64,000 nt of DNA from Streptomyces sp. LUP47B (GCF_001746295.1 NZ_MJAH01000010.1:234285-298284), one strand, 5' to 3'; shown: positions 51,045 to 60,350, counted from the first letter of the stretch. The notes: a model not told the origin generated them from the sequence alone. Program-made: numbers and translations.

Positions 51045-52145
51045 ATGGCATCGATCGCCTGCATTCCCTCGGTCCCGGCGCCCGAGGGCGCCGCCGAACT
51101 CCGCGAGCGGGCCCGCGGCGCCCTGCTGGGCCTGGCGGTCGGGGACGCCCTGGGGGCCCCCGCCGAGAACATGAAGCCGTCGGAGATCCGCGCCCGCTGG
51201 GGCCGTATCGAGGGCTATGTGCTGGACGAGCCGGCCGGTACGGACGACACGGAGTACACGATCTTCTCCGGCCTGCTGCTCGCCCGGCACGGCTCGGCCC
51301 TCACGCCGTCCCATGTGGAGGCGGCCTGGCACGAGTGGATCGCGGACCGGGACGAGGGCCCGTTCCGGGGCGCGGGCTTCAGCGAGCGCGGCACGCTGGA
51401 GAACCTGCGCCGCGGCCTGGCGGCCCCGATCTCGGCCCAGCACCGCCACGCCTGGAGTGACGGCCTGGCCATGCGGGCGGCCCCTTTCGGCGTCTTCGCG
51501 GCGGGCCGTCCCGCTGAGGCGGCCCGTCTGGTGGCGATCGACGGCTCGGTGAGCCACGACGGCGAGGGCATCTACGGCGGGCAGGCGGTGGCGGCGGGAG
51601 TGGCGGCGGCGATGGCGGGCGCACCCACCGTCGTGGTCGTCGCGTCCGCGCTGGCGGTGATCCCGGACGACAGCTGGACGGCCCGGTCACTGCGCCGAGC
51701 CGTGGCCGTGGCACACCGGGGCGAGAGGGCGGTCCGCTCCGCGGTGGTGATCGGCGGCTACCCGTGGACCGACCTGGCCCCCGAGGCGGTGGCCCTGGCC
51801 TTCGGCGCGTACGCGGCGGCCGACGGCGACTTCCGCGAGGCGGTCCTGACGGCGGTGAACATGGGGAGGGACGCGGACACGACGGCGGCGGTGGCGGGGG
51901 CCCTGGCGGGAGCGACGAGGGGAGCGTCGGCGATCCCGGCCGACTGGGCGTCGGCGATCGGCCCGGCGAGCGGCACCTGCCTCCCCTCCATGGCGGGCCA
52001 TCACGTACTGGACGTGGCGGAGCTGCTGGTGCCGGGCGAGGACAAGAAGTGGGCCACGACCGGCCTCACCCGGCACCCATGGCCGGCCGCGAACCCGGCC
52101 GCCTTCACCCTGGCGGCGGACGGCAACCCGGGAGTGGCCCGATGA
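51045..52145 (+). CDS. ADP-ribosylglycohydrolase family protein, copy 1
   Basis: A 366-residue DraG/ARH-fold protein. It starts with the family motif RARGALLGLAVGDALGAPAE, has the first metal motif GTDDTEYTIFSGLL, and the second, NMGRDADTTAAVAGALAGA, so both magnesium half-sites look intact. HDGEGIYGGQAVAAGVAAAM sits between them. Such enzymes remove ADP-ribose from proteins, nucleic acids or small molecules. The ATG at 51045 follows GGGAGAG; an in-frame ATG at 51015 is possible. It is first in a seven-gene coupled operon; its stop overlaps copy 2 by four bases. Confidence 0.88.
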   Translation: MASIACIPSVPAPEGAAELRERARGALLGLAVGDALGAPAENMKPSEIRARWGRIEGYVLDEPAGTDDTEYTIFSGLLLARHGSALTPSHVEAAWHEWIADRDEGPFRGAGFSERGTLENLRRGLAAPISAQHRHAWSDGLAMRAAPFGVFAAGRPAEAARLVAIDGSVSHDGEGIYGGQAVAAGVAAAMAGAPTVVVVASALAVIPDDSWTARSLRRAVAVAHRGERAVRSAVVIGGYPWTDLAPEAVALAFGAYAAADGDFREAVLTAVNMGRDADTTAAVAGALAGATRGASAIPADWASAIGPASGTCLPSMAGHHVLDVAELLVPGEDKKWATTGLTRHPWPAANPAAFTLAADGNPGVAR

Positions 52146-53902
52146 GGCGGCCGGGCCCCTCGACGGAGACACCGGGCCCCACCCCCACCCGAATCACCCC
52201 CACCACAACAGCCCCACCGACCGCTTCCGACACCACGACCCGACCGACCACGTCCGACACCACAGCCCGAGCGACCAGGTCCGACGCCACGGCCCGACCG
52301 ACCACGTCCGACACCACCGCCGCCCGACCGACCACCTCCGACACCCGGGCCCGACCGACCACCTCCGACGCCACGACCCGACCGACCACCTCCGACGCCA
52401 CGACCCGACCGACCACGTCCGGCGCCGCCCCACCAACCACCACCGGCCCGGCCACCCGATCGAACGCCTACAGCACCACGACCGCGGCAACCACCTGCAG
52501 CGCCACAGCCCCGCCACCCACCACGGACGCCACCACCCAACCGATCACCCACAGCACTACGACCGCGCCAACCACCTACAGCACCACAGCCCCGCCACCC
52601 ACCACCGACCCCGCGGCGCACACGGCGCCCACGGCGAAGCCGCACCAACCCGCCGCGCCCACGCCGAAGCCACACCAACCCGCGCCCGCCGACGGCGAGT
52701 TCGCCCCACAGGGGCCACCCGCAGCCGACCACGAAAGCCGCGCGGGTGGTGCGGGTGGGAAAACGAAGGCCGAAGGCGAAGCCGAGGCCGGACAGCGAGT
52801 CCAGGGCCTCCTCCTCGGCCTCGCCGCAGGCGACGCCGCCGGCTGGCCCGCCGCCCGCCACAGAGCCGCCCGCATGCCCGACTGGACCCGCCGCCTCACC
52901 CGCGAGCTCGACACCTTCGCCGAACAGAACGCCACCACCACCCTCCCCGTCCCCATCGCCCTCAACCAACCCCCCGAACCCCTCCGCCTCGGCCCCTCCG
53001 ACGACGCCGAATGGGCGGCCTTCACCGCGGAAGCCCTCCTCAGGGCAGGCGCCGGCACGACCCTCGGCGACCTGACCGGAGACCGCCGTACAAGAGCCGC
53101 CATCGACGCCACCTGGAACGCCCTCGCCGCCGAAGTGGCCGCCGCGGCACATCGCGCCCCCGAGATCGAGTCCGCCGTCCTCCCCCTGCGCGCCCGTATC
53201 TCCGTAAGAGCGGGGCTCGGCAACCTCGCCACCGGACTGCGCCCACCCGCCACCGGCCACGACAACCCGCACTACTTCGACGACGCGGCCTGCATCAGGG
53301 CCTGTGTCCTCGCCGTCGCCCACCCCGGCAACCCCCGACTCGCCGCGGACCTGGCCGAGTTCGACGCCCGCTACACCCAGGACGGAGACGGCGTACACGG
53401 CGCACGGGCGATGGCCGCGGCCGTCTCCCTCGCCCTGATCGGCACCCCCGTCGAGGCCTGCGTGGCGGCCGCCCTCACCGAACTCCCCGAGGAGACGGAG
53501 ATCGGCCGCAACGCCCGCCACGCCCTGCACCTCGCCCGGTCCGCCGACACCGCCTTCGCCCTGATCCCCGCCCTGGAACACGAAATCGTCGACCACGTCT
53601 ACAGCTACGGCATCGCGGCCGCCGAAACCGTCCCCGTGGCCCTGGCGCTGGCCGGCGCCGCACAGGGCCGTATCGCCGAGGCGATCCCCGCCGCGGCCTG
53701 CCTCTCCCGGGTCGCCGACTCGGCCCCCGCCCTGGTGGGCGCGCTGACCGGGGCACTGGGCGGCGCCGGCGCGATCCCCGCCACCTGGCGCAACACCTGC
53801 CGGACACTCTCCGGCTGCGCCCTCCCCCGCCTCACCGGCACGGACCTCGTGGAACTCGCCGAACTCCTGGAAGCCGCACAACCGCCCCTCCCAGGAGGAT
53901 GA
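52142..53902 (+). CDS. ADP-ribosylglycohydrolase family protein, copy 2, with Thr/Pro-rich repeat head and degenerate metal site
   Basis: A 586-residue protein. Residues 1 to about 210 are low-complexity Thr/Pro/Ala/Ser sequence, including seven full copies of a nine-residue unit (PTTSDATTR type) from 52217 to 52408. The hydrolase fold begins near GQRVQGLLLGLAAGDAAGW. The first metal motif is SDDAEWAAF. In place of the second motif (GRDADTTA in copy 1) it has SRVADSAP, so one Asp is lost. Catalysis is therefore doubtful, and it may be regulatory or act on a partner. ATGA overlap with copy 1. Confidence 0.8.
   Translation: MRRPGPSTETPGPTPTRITPTTTAPPTASDTTTRPTTSDTTARATRSDATARPTTSDTTAARPTTSDTRARPTTSDATTRPTTSDATTRPTTSGAAPPTTTGPATRSNAYSTTTAATTCSATAPPPTTDATTQPITHSTTTAPTTYSTTAPPPTTDPAAHTAPTAKPHQPAAPTPKPHQPAPADGEFAPQGPPAADHESRAGGAGGKTKAEGEAEAGQRVQGLLLGLAAGDAAGWPAARHRAARMPDWTRRLTRELDTFAEQNATTTLPVPIALNQPPEPLRLGPSDDAEWAAFTAEALLRAGAGTTLGDLTGDRRTRAAIDATWNALAAEVAAAAHRAPEIESAVLPLRARISVRAGLGNLATGLRPPATGHDNPHYFDDAACIRACVLAVAHPGNPRLAADLAEFDARYTQDGDGVHGARAMAAAVSLALIGTPVEACVAAALTELPEETEIGRNARHALHLARSADTAFALIPALEHEIVDHVYSYGIAAAETVPVALALAGAAQGRIAEAIPAAACLSRVADSAPALVGALTGALGGAGAIPATWRNTCRTLSGCALPRLTGTDLVELAELLEAAQPPLPGG
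52217..52426 (+). repeat. 27-bp coding tandem repeat in copy 2
   Basis: Seven full units plus a partial one of the pattern CCGACCACSTCCGACRCCAC followed by GRCCCGA; the fourth unit is 30 bp. Units at 52355-52381 and 52382-52408 are identical, so repeat number could vary. It stays in frame and encodes PTTSD-type peptides. Confidence 0.85.
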
Positions 53903-53910
53903 TTCCGGGC

Positions 53911-55077
53911 ATGACGCCCAAAAACTCAGAAATCGGCCTTGAGGACCGGATCACCGGAGCCCTCGTGGGCGCGGCGGTGGGCGACGCCCTCGGCGGCCCC
54001 GTCGAGGGCTACTCCCCCGACCAGATCCTCGAACGTCACGCTGGCCGCGTCCACGGCATCGTCGGCCCCTGGAACGGCGACGCCTGGCGCACCGCCCGCC
54101 CCATCGCCCCGTACCACAAGGGCGACGGCCACATCACTGACGACACCTTGATGACCCACGCCCTGATCAGGGTCTACGACCGCGTCCGCGACCACCTCGA
54201 CGCCTACGCGATCGCCGACCACCTGGTCCCCGACCTGATGACGAACCCGCGCTGGATCCCGGAGCTGGAGGCGGCGGCGCTCCCCCTCCAGCGGATCTTC
54301 CTCGCCGAGAAGTGGCTGGTCACGCGCCTCCACTACGGCCATGTCGACCCCCGGGAGGCAGGCGTCGGCAACATCGTCAACTGCGGCGCGGCGATGTACA
54401 TGGCGCCCGTCGGCCTGGTCAACGCGGCGAACCCGCGAGCCGCCTACGCCGAGGCACTGGACGTCGCGGGCGCCCACCAGTCGTCGTACGGCCGCGAGGC
54501 GGCGGGAGTCTTCGCGGCGGCGGTCGCGGCGGCGGCGACACCGGGCGCGACACCGGACTCCGTGGTGACGACCTGTCTCTCGCTGGCGAAGGACGGCACC
54601 CGTACCGCGATCGAGCAGGTCTGCGAAGTGGCCACCCGCCACACGGACTTCGAGTCGGCACTGCTCCCGCTGCGGAAGGCGGTCGCGCCCTACGACACGG
54701 TCGGCCCCGACTACCGCGCCCCCTCCCTCGGCGCCCGCCGCCCCTCCCGCCTCCACGCGATCGAGGAACTCCCCATCGCCCTGGCCATGTTGCTCGTGGC
54801 CGCGGGCGACTACCGGCGCGCGGTCCTCGGCGCGGTGAACTACGGCAGGGACTGCGACTCGATCGCCACGATGGCCGGCGCCCTGGCCGGCGCCCTGGGC
54901 TCCCCGGTCCCGGACGACTGGTCCAAAACGGTCTCGGAGGCGAGCCGCCTGGACCTGTGGGAACCGGCGGCGACGCTGACGGCCGTGACCCGGGAGGTCT
55001 TCGAGCGGGACGTGACCCACCGCAGGACCCACGAGGCGGCCTTCGCGGACCTCGGAGGCCCGAGATGCTCCGACTGA
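53911..55077 (+). CDS. ADP-ribosylglycohydrolase family protein, copy 3
   Basis: A 388-residue member with DRITGALVGAAVGDALGGPVEG at the start, the metal motif HITDDTLMTHALI and the second motif NYGRDCDSIATMAGALAGALG, all intact. Middle sequence (GVGNIVNCGAAMYMAPVGLVNAANP) matches the larger bacterial ARH-like group related to uncharacterised nucleoside or ADP-ribosyl hydrolases. AGGAGG at 53893-53898 lies 12 bases before the ATG at 53911; the ATG at 53899 would touch it. Its end overlaps copy 4 by 13 bp. Confidence 0.88.
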   Translation: MTPKNSEIGLEDRITGALVGAAVGDALGGPVEGYSPDQILERHAGRVHGIVGPWNGDAWRTARPIAPYHKGDGHITDDTLMTHALIRVYDRVRDHLDAYAIADHLVPDLMTNPRWIPELEAAALPLQRIFLAEKWLVTRLHYGHVDPREAGVGNIVNCGAAMYMAPVGLVNAANPRAAYAEALDVAGAHQSSYGREAAGVFAAAVAAAATPGATPDSVVTTCLSLAKDGTRTAIEQVCEVATRHTDFESALLPLRKAVAPYDTVGPDYRAPSLGARRPSRLHAIEELPIALAMLLVAAGDYRRAVLGAVNYGRDCDSIATMAGALAGALGSPVPDDWSKTVSEASRLDLWEPAATLTAVTREVFERDVTHRRTHEAAFADLGGPRCSD

Positions 55078-56423
55078 CCTGGGTCCAGCCGGAGGACCTG
55101 ATCGGCCACGAACTCCGCCAGGCGGCCCAGGACGGCAGGGAGCCGTCGGCGATCGTGGCGAGGTGGAGAGCGGCGGGCGGCAAGGGGGCGCCGACACGAG
55201 CGGGCGCCTCCGCGGAGCCCGCGTCCAGGTACCTGCGGCAACTGGCGGAAGACCTGCTGGACGAACTGGCGGATCTCCCCAGCGCGTTGGCGGAACACGA
55301 ACCCACCGACCTCGCGACGATCAAGGCCCGCTGCCGGGAGTGGCCGTCGCACACCCCCGCGGCACCCCCCGCGCAGGCCGGTCTGGAGGCGGCCTGGCTG
55401 GGCCGGGCGGCGGGCTGCCTCCTGGGCAAACCGGTGGAGAAGCTCCCCCTCGATGCCATCCGCCGACTCGCACGGTCAACCGGCAACTGGCCCCTCGACA
55501 CGTACTTCACGGCCAAGGGCGTCCCGGCGGAACTCCTCGCCGCCCATCCCTGGAACCGCCGCTCGGCAACCACCTCCCTCGCCGAGAACATCGACGGCAT
55601 GCCCGAGGACGACGACCTCAACTACCCCCTGCTGAACCTCCTGTTGCTGCAACGCCACGGCAGGCGGTTCACCACCACGGACGTGGCCGAACTCTGGCTG
55701 GCCGAACTCCCCGCCGGCCGCACCTTCACCGCCGAACGCATCGCCTACCGCAACCTCCTCCAGGGCCTGGAACCCCCGAGAACGGCCCGCCACCGCAACC
55801 CCTTCCGCGAGTGGATCGGCGCCCTCATCCGCGCGGACGTCCACGGCTGGACCAACCCCGGCGACCCGGCCGCCGCGGCCGAACAGGCCCACCGGGACGC
55901 CACCCTCACCCACACGGCGAACGGCGTCTACGCGGCGATGTTCACGGCAGCGGTGATCGCCCGGGCGACGACGACCCCCGACATCCACACCTGCCTGCGC
56001 ACCGGCCTCACCGTGATCCCCCCGAACTCCCGCCTGGCGAGGGCGATCACCCACGCCGTCCGACTGGCCGAGCGGCACGAGGACTTCGACGAGGTCGTTG
56101 ACGAACTCCACGCCACCCACGCGGCCACCCACCACTGGGTGCACTCGATCCCCAACACCGCGCTGATCACCGCCGCCCTCACCCACGCGAACGGCGACTT
56201 CACCGGCTCCGTCTGCAGAGCGGTCAGCGGCGGCTGGGACACCGACTCCAACGGCGCCACCACCGGCAGCATCGCCGCGCTCCTGGCCGGTGCCCCCGAC
56301 CACCTCCCCGACCGCTGGACCACCCCCCTCAAGAACCGTCTGGCCACCTCCGTCGCCGACTTCAACGGCACCGGCTTCGACACCCTGGCCCACCTCACCC
56401 ACCGGGAGGCTGCTCGCCCATGA
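55065..56423 (+). CDS. ADP-ribosylglycohydrolase family protein, copy 4
   Basis: A 452-residue divergent member. A 110-residue helical head (PEDLIGHELRQAAQDGREPSAI) precedes the fold, which starts at GLEAAWLGRAAGCLLGKPVEKL. The first metal motif is MPEDDDLNYPLLNLLLLQRHG and the second SGGWDTDSNGATTGSIAALLAG, both intact. The ATG follows GGAGG and lies inside the end of copy 3; its own stop overlaps the ribokinase ATG. The divergence of the four copies in length and core sequence suggests different substrates. Confidence 0.87.
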   Translation: MLRLTWVQPEDLIGHELRQAAQDGREPSAIVARWRAAGGKGAPTRAGASAEPASRYLRQLAEDLLDELADLPSALAEHEPTDLATIKARCREWPSHTPAAPPAQAGLEAAWLGRAAGCLLGKPVEKLPLDAIRRLARSTGNWPLDTYFTAKGVPAELLAAHPWNRRSATTSLAENIDGMPEDDDLNYPLLNLLLLQRHGRRFTTTDVAELWLAELPAGRTFTAERIAYRNLLQGLEPPRTARHRNPFREWIGALIRADVHGWTNPGDPAAAAEQAHRDATLTHTANGVYAAMFTAAVIARATTTPDIHTCLRTGLTVIPPNSRLARAITHAVRLAERHEDFDEVVDELHATHAATHHWVHSIPNTALITAALTHANGDFTGSVCRAVSGGWDTDSNGATTGSIAALLAGAPDHLPDRWTTPLKNRLATSVADFNGTGFDTLAHLTHREAARP

Positions 56424-57313
56424 CCCACATCGCCGTGCTCGGCAGCACGAACATGGACCTGGTCACCTACGTCGACAAGGCACCCCGGCGCGGAGAAACC
56501 GTCACCGGCAGAGAGTTCCGTACGATCCCCGGCGGCAAGGGCGCCAACCAGGCGATCGCCGCGGCCCGCGCCGGCGCCACCGTCTCGATGATCGGCGCGG
56601 TCGGCAACGACGGCTTCGGCACCCGGCTGCGCTCCACCCTGGAGCACTCCGGCGTGACCACCGACCACCTGCGCACCCTCGACGGCCCCTCCGGCACCGC
56701 GCACATCGTGGTGGACGACGCGGGCGGCAACGCGATCGTCGTCATCCCCGGCGCGAACGGCGCCGTCGACCACCTCGTCCCCGGCGACGAGGGCCTGATC
56801 GCCTCCGCCGACGCCCTGCTCCTCCAACTGGAGACCCCCCTGTCGGCGGTCCTCGCGGGCGCGCAGACGGCCCGGTCCCACGGCGTCCGCACGATCCTCA
56901 CGCCCGCCCCCGCCCGGCCCCTCCCGCCCGAACTCCTCGCCGCCACCGACCTGTTGGTGCCCAACGAGCACGAGGCGGCCACCCTCACCGGCCAGAGCGA
57001 CCCGTTCGCCGCGGGCGCCGCCCTCCTGGACCGGGTCCCGCGCGTGGTGATCACCCTGGGCGCGGCGGGCAGCGTGTATCTGACCCGGGACGCCGAACCC
57101 CTCGCCGTCCCCGCCCCGCACGTCACCGCCGTGGACTCCACGGGTGCCGGTGACACCTTCGTGGGCGCCCTCGCCGTCGCCCTCGGCGAGGAACGGCCGA
57201 TCCGGGAGGCGATGGCCTGGGCGGCCACGGCGGCCGCGCTCTCCGTCCAGCGGGAAGGCGCCTCGGCGTCGATGCCCTACCGATCCGAGATCGAGGCCCG
57301 GTACACGTCATGA
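56420..57313 (+). CDS. rbsK: Ribokinase-like PfkB sugar kinase
   Basis: A 297-residue PfkB kinase: N-terminal GSTNMDLVTYVDKAPRRGET, PGGKGANQAIAAARAGA for the sugar, LVPNEHEA, and DSTGAGDTFVGALAVAL with the catalytic Asp. Ribokinase fits best; it would phosphorylate ribose released by breakdown of ADP-ribose or a nucleoside. No transport genes (rbsABC) are present. ATGA overlaps on both sides tie it to the hydrolase operon, supporting a salvage role. Confidence 0.88.
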   Translation: MTHIAVLGSTNMDLVTYVDKAPRRGETVTGREFRTIPGGKGANQAIAAARAGATVSMIGAVGNDGFGTRLRSTLEHSGVTTDHLRTLDGPSGTAHIVVDDAGGNAIVVIPGANGAVDHLVPGDEGLIASADALLLQLETPLSAVLAGAQTARSHGVRTILTPAPARPLPPELLAATDLLVPNEHEAATLTGQSDPFAAGAALLDRVPRVVITLGAAGSVYLTRDAEPLAVPAPHVTAVDSTGAGDTFVGALAVALGEERPIREAMAWAATAAALSVQREGASASMPYRSEIEARYTS

Positions 57314-58500
57314 CACACGCACCTCTCACCGGCCTCCGCGTTCTCGACCTGGCCACCCTGTTCGCGGGCCCGATCGCGGCCACCATGCTCGGCGACTTCG
57401 GCGCGGAGGTCGTCAAGATCGAACACCCCACGAGGCCGGACCCCTCCCGTGGCCACGGACCCTCGAAGGACGGCATCGGCCTGTGGTGGAAGGTCCTGGG
57501 CCGCAACAAGCGCACGATCACGATCGACCTCTCCAAGCGGGGCGGTCGCGCCACCTTCCTCCGCCTGGCCGAAACGGCGGACGTGGTCATCGAGAACTTC
57601 CGCCCCGGCACCCTGGAGAAGTGGGACCTCGGCTGGCCGGAGCTCTCCGCCGTCAACCCGCGGCTGGTCCTCACCCGGGTCACCGGCTTCGGCCAGTTCG
57701 GCCCGTATGCCCACCGCCCCGGCTTCGGCACCCTCGCCGAGGCGATGAGCGGCTTCGCGGCGATCACCGGCGAACCGGACGCGCCCCCGGTCCTGCCGCC
57801 CTTCGGCCTGGCCGACTCCATCGCGGGCCTGGCCACGGCGTACGCGGTGATGACGGCGCTCGCGGCCCGCGACCGCACCGGCGAGGGCCAGGTCGTCGAC
57901 ATGGCGATCATCGAACCGATCCTGACGGTCCTCGGTCCGCAGCCGACCTGGTACGACCAGCTCGGCCTCGTCCAGGAGCGCACCGGCAACCGATCCGCCA
58001 ACAACGCCCCGCGCAACACCTACCGCACGGCGGACGGCACCTGGGTCGCCGTCTCCACCTCGGCCCAGTCGATCGCGGAGCGCGTGATGCGCCTGGTGGG
58101 CCGCCCGGAGCTGATCGACGAGCCATGGTTCGCGACCGGCGCCCAGCGCGCCGCCCACGCCGACGTCCTCGACGCGGCGGTCGGCTCCTGGATCGCCGAA
58201 CGCACCCGCGCCGACGTCCTCGCGGCCTTCGAGAAGGCGGAGGCCGCGGTCGCCCCGATCCAGGACATCCGGGACGTGATGGCCGACCCGCAGTACCAGG
58301 CGCTCGACACCGTCACCACGGTCGACGATCCCGACCTCGGCCCCCTGCGCATGCAGAACGTCCTCTTCCGGCTCTCCTCGACCCCCGGCGCGATCCGCTG
58401 GGCGGGCCGCCCGCACGGCGCGGACACGGACGAGATCCTGACGGAACTGGGCCTGACCGAGGCCGAGTTGACGGCCCTGCGCACGGAGGGTGCGCTGTGA
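57310..58500 (+). CDS. Family III CoA-transferase (CaiB/BaiF type)
   Basis: A 396-residue CoA-transferase with LRVLDLATLFAGPIAATMLGDFGAEVVKIEHP at the start (anchor ATLFAGPIAATMLGDFG), NKRTITIDLSKRGG, ENFRPGTLEKWDLG and the catalytic Asp in PPFGLADSIAGLATA. Such enzymes move CoA between carboxylic acids by interlocked Rossmann-fold dimers. The acids are unknown. It is coupled to rbsK and to the CitE-like gene by four-base overlaps, suggesting a C4/C5 acid side branch. Confidence 0.92.
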   Translation: MTHAPLTGLRVLDLATLFAGPIAATMLGDFGAEVVKIEHPTRPDPSRGHGPSKDGIGLWWKVLGRNKRTITIDLSKRGGRATFLRLAETADVVIENFRPGTLEKWDLGWPELSAVNPRLVLTRVTGFGQFGPYAHRPGFGTLAEAMSGFAAITGEPDAPPVLPPFGLADSIAGLATAYAVMTALAARDRTGEGQVVDMAIIEPILTVLGPQPTWYDQLGLVQERTGNRSANNAPRNTYRTADGTWVAVSTSAQSIAERVMRLVGRPELIDEPWFATGAQRAAHADVLDAAVGSWIAERTRADVLAAFEKAEAAVAPIQDIRDVMADPQYQALDTVTTVDDPDLGPLRMQNVLFRLSSTPGAIRWAGRPHGADTDEILTELGLTEAELTALRTEGAL

Positions 58501-59327
58501 GACCGCACCCGCTCACCTGGCTCTACGTCCCCGGCGACCGCCCGGAGACCGTCACCAAGGCCCTGGCCTCCGGCGCCGATGTCGTGGTCGTCGACCTGGA
58601 GGACGCGGTGGCCCCCGAACGCAAGCGGTACGCCCGCGAGGCGACGGCCGAACGTCTCGCCGACCCGCAGCCGATCCCGGTGCACGTCCGGGTGAACGCC
58701 CTGGACAATCCCCTGGCGGCGGCTGACCTGGCAGCGATCGCCGCCCTCCCGGGCATCTCCGGCCTACGGCTGCCCAAGGTCACCGCTCCCGACCAGATCA
58801 CCCACGTCGCACAGACGACGGCCTGGGCCGAAGGAGGCGCCCCGCCCCTGTACGCCCTCCTGGAGTCGGCCCTGGGCATCGAGCGTGCCTACGCCATCGC
58901 CACCGCGCACCCGGGTCTGCGCGGCATCGCCCTCGGTGAGGCAGACCTGCGAGCCGACCTCGGCGTACGACACGACGGGGGCCTGGACTGGTCCCGCTCG
59001 CGAGTGATCGTGGCGGCAAGAGCGGCGTCCCTCCCTCCCCCGCCCCAGTCGGTCCACCCCGACACCCAGGACCTGGCGGGCCTCGAAGCGTCCTGCGCCC
59101 ACGGCCGCGCCCTGGGCTTTCTGGGCCGGGCAGCCGTGCACCCCCGCCAGCTCCCGGTGATCGAGCGCGTCTATCTCCCCACGGCGGAGGAGATCGAGCA
59201 GGCGGAGACGGTCCTCAAGGCGGCGGAGGCCCACCGGGGCGCCCAGGCCCTCCCGAACGGCACCTTCATCGACGCGGCGGTGGTGACCCAGGCCCACCGC
59301 ACGCTCTCCCTCGCCCACCGCCGCTGA
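58497..59327 (+). CDS. CitE-like (HpcH/HpaI) CoA-ester lyase
   Basis: A 276-residue TIM-barrel protein of the citrate lyase beta / malyl-CoA lyase group: LTWLYVPGDRPETVTKALASGADVVVVDLEDAVAPERK (anchor DVVVVDLEDAVAPERK), VHVRVNAL with the Arg, LRLPKV, LLESALGIERAYAIA with the metal Glu, and GEADLRADLGV with the metal Asp. It would cleave or form a beta-hydroxyacyl-CoA, possibly the product of the adjacent CoA-transferase. GTG start overlapping that gene (GTGA). Last gene of the operon. Confidence 0.9.
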   Translation: MRPHPLTWLYVPGDRPETVTKALASGADVVVVDLEDAVAPERKRYAREATAERLADPQPIPVHVRVNALDNPLAAADLAAIAALPGISGLRLPKVTAPDQITHVAQTTAWAEGGAPPLYALLESALGIERAYAIATAHPGLRGIALGEADLRADLGVRHDGGLDWSRSRVIVAARAASLPPPPQSVHPDTQDLAGLEASCAHGRALGFLGRAAVHPRQLPVIERVYLPTAEEIEQAETVLKAAEAHRGAQALPNGTFIDAAVVTQAHRTLSLAHRR

Positions 59328-59334
59328 CATACGG

Positions 59335-59366
59335 CGAGGGCGCCCCGACAACTCGGGGCGCCCTCG
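59335..59366. terminator. Strong hairpin closing the hydrolase operon
   Basis: CGAGGGCGCCCCGA (59335-59348) and TCGGGGCGCCCTCG (59353-59366) form a perfect 14-bp stem with loop CAAC. It lies between the convergent CitE-like gene and lgt. Confidence 0.85.
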
Positions 59367-59384
59367 TCGACGTACAACGGACCG

Positions 59385-60350
59385 TCAGCTCTTCTTCGCC
59401 GACCCGGCCTCGTCGCTCACCTCACGGGAGTCGGCCTCGGTCTCGCCGGAGTCGGCCTCGGCTTTCTCTGCCTTCTCTTCCTTCTCCGCACCGTGGGCCT
59501 TCTCGGCCTCTTCGGCCTCACCGTCGGCGGCGTCGGCACCCGGCTCGACCACTTCCTCGCGGCCGGGCCGCTTCTTCGCCGACAGCACGAAGTACGTCAC
59601 CGCGAGCACGAACACGATGATCGCGGTCCAGACGTTGAGCCGGACCCCGAGGATGTGGTGGGCGTCGTCGATGCGCATGTACTCGATCCAGCCGCGCCCC
59701 GTGCAGTACGCGGCGACGTACAGCGCGAAGGCCCGTCCGTGTCCCAGCTTGAAGCGGCGGTCGGCCCAGATGACGAGGAGCGCGACGCCGACGCACCACA
59801 GCGACTCGTACAGGAACGTCGGGTGGTAGTAGCCCGGCACCCGGCCGTCCGTGGAGGACGTGATGTGCAGGGCCCACGGCAGGTCGGTCGGCTTGCCGTA
59901 CAGCTCCTGGTTGAACCAGTTGCCCCAGCGGCCGATCGCCTGCGCGAGGGCGATACCGGGGGCGAGGGCGTCGGCCCAGGCGGGCAGTGGGATGCCCCGG
60001 CGCCGGCAGCCGATCCACGCGCCCAACCCGCCGAGCGCGATCGCACCCCAGATACCGAGGCCGCCCTCCCAGATCTTGAAGGCGTCCACCCAGTCACGGC
60101 CCTCGCTGAAGTACAGCTCGTAGTCCGTGATCACGTGGTAGAGGCGGCCGCCGAGCAGTCCGAACGGCACGGCCCAGACCGCGATGTCGGCCACCGTGCC
60201 GACCCGCCCGCCGCGGGCGATCCAGCGCTTGTTGCCGAGCCAGACGGCAACGAAGACACCGATGATGATGCAGAACGCATAGCCACGCAGCGGGATGGGA
60301 CCGAGGTGAATCACCCCGCGCGACGGGCTGGGAATGTAGGCAAGTTCCAT
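59385..60350 (-). CDS. lgt: Prolipoprotein diacylglyceryl transferase
   Basis: A 321-residue membrane enzyme adding diacylglycerol to the lipobox Cys of prelipoproteins such as LivK. It has seven hydrophobic segments, GLLGGRLYHVITDYELY, and the Lgt signature GRWGNWFNQELYGKPTDLPW. The C-terminus beyond about residue 262 is a Glu/Ala/Lys-rich tail (DGEAEEAEKAHGAEKEEKA), common in actinobacterial Lgt. ATG start giving MELAYIPSPSRG. Confidence 0.96.
   Translation of the reverse strand: MELAYIPSPSRGVIHLGPIPLRGYAFCIIIGVFVAVWLGNKRWIARGGRVGTVADIAVWAVPFGLLGGRLYHVITDYELYFSEGRDWVDAFKIWEGGLGIWGAIALGGLGAWIGCRRRGIPLPAWADALAPGIALAQAIGRWGNWFNQELYGKPTDLPWALHITSSTDGRVPGYYHPTFLYESLWCVGVALLVIWADRRFKLGHGRAFALYVAAYCTGRGWIEYMRIDDAHHILGVRLNVWTAIIVFVLAVTYFVLSAKKRPGREEVVEPGADAADGEAEEAEKAHGAEKEEKAEKAEADSGETEADSREVSDEAGSAKKS

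Noticed and set aside
52217..52426. Tandem repeats considered as a CRISPR array
   Set aside because: Units are contiguous with no unique spacers and lie in frame within a protein gene.
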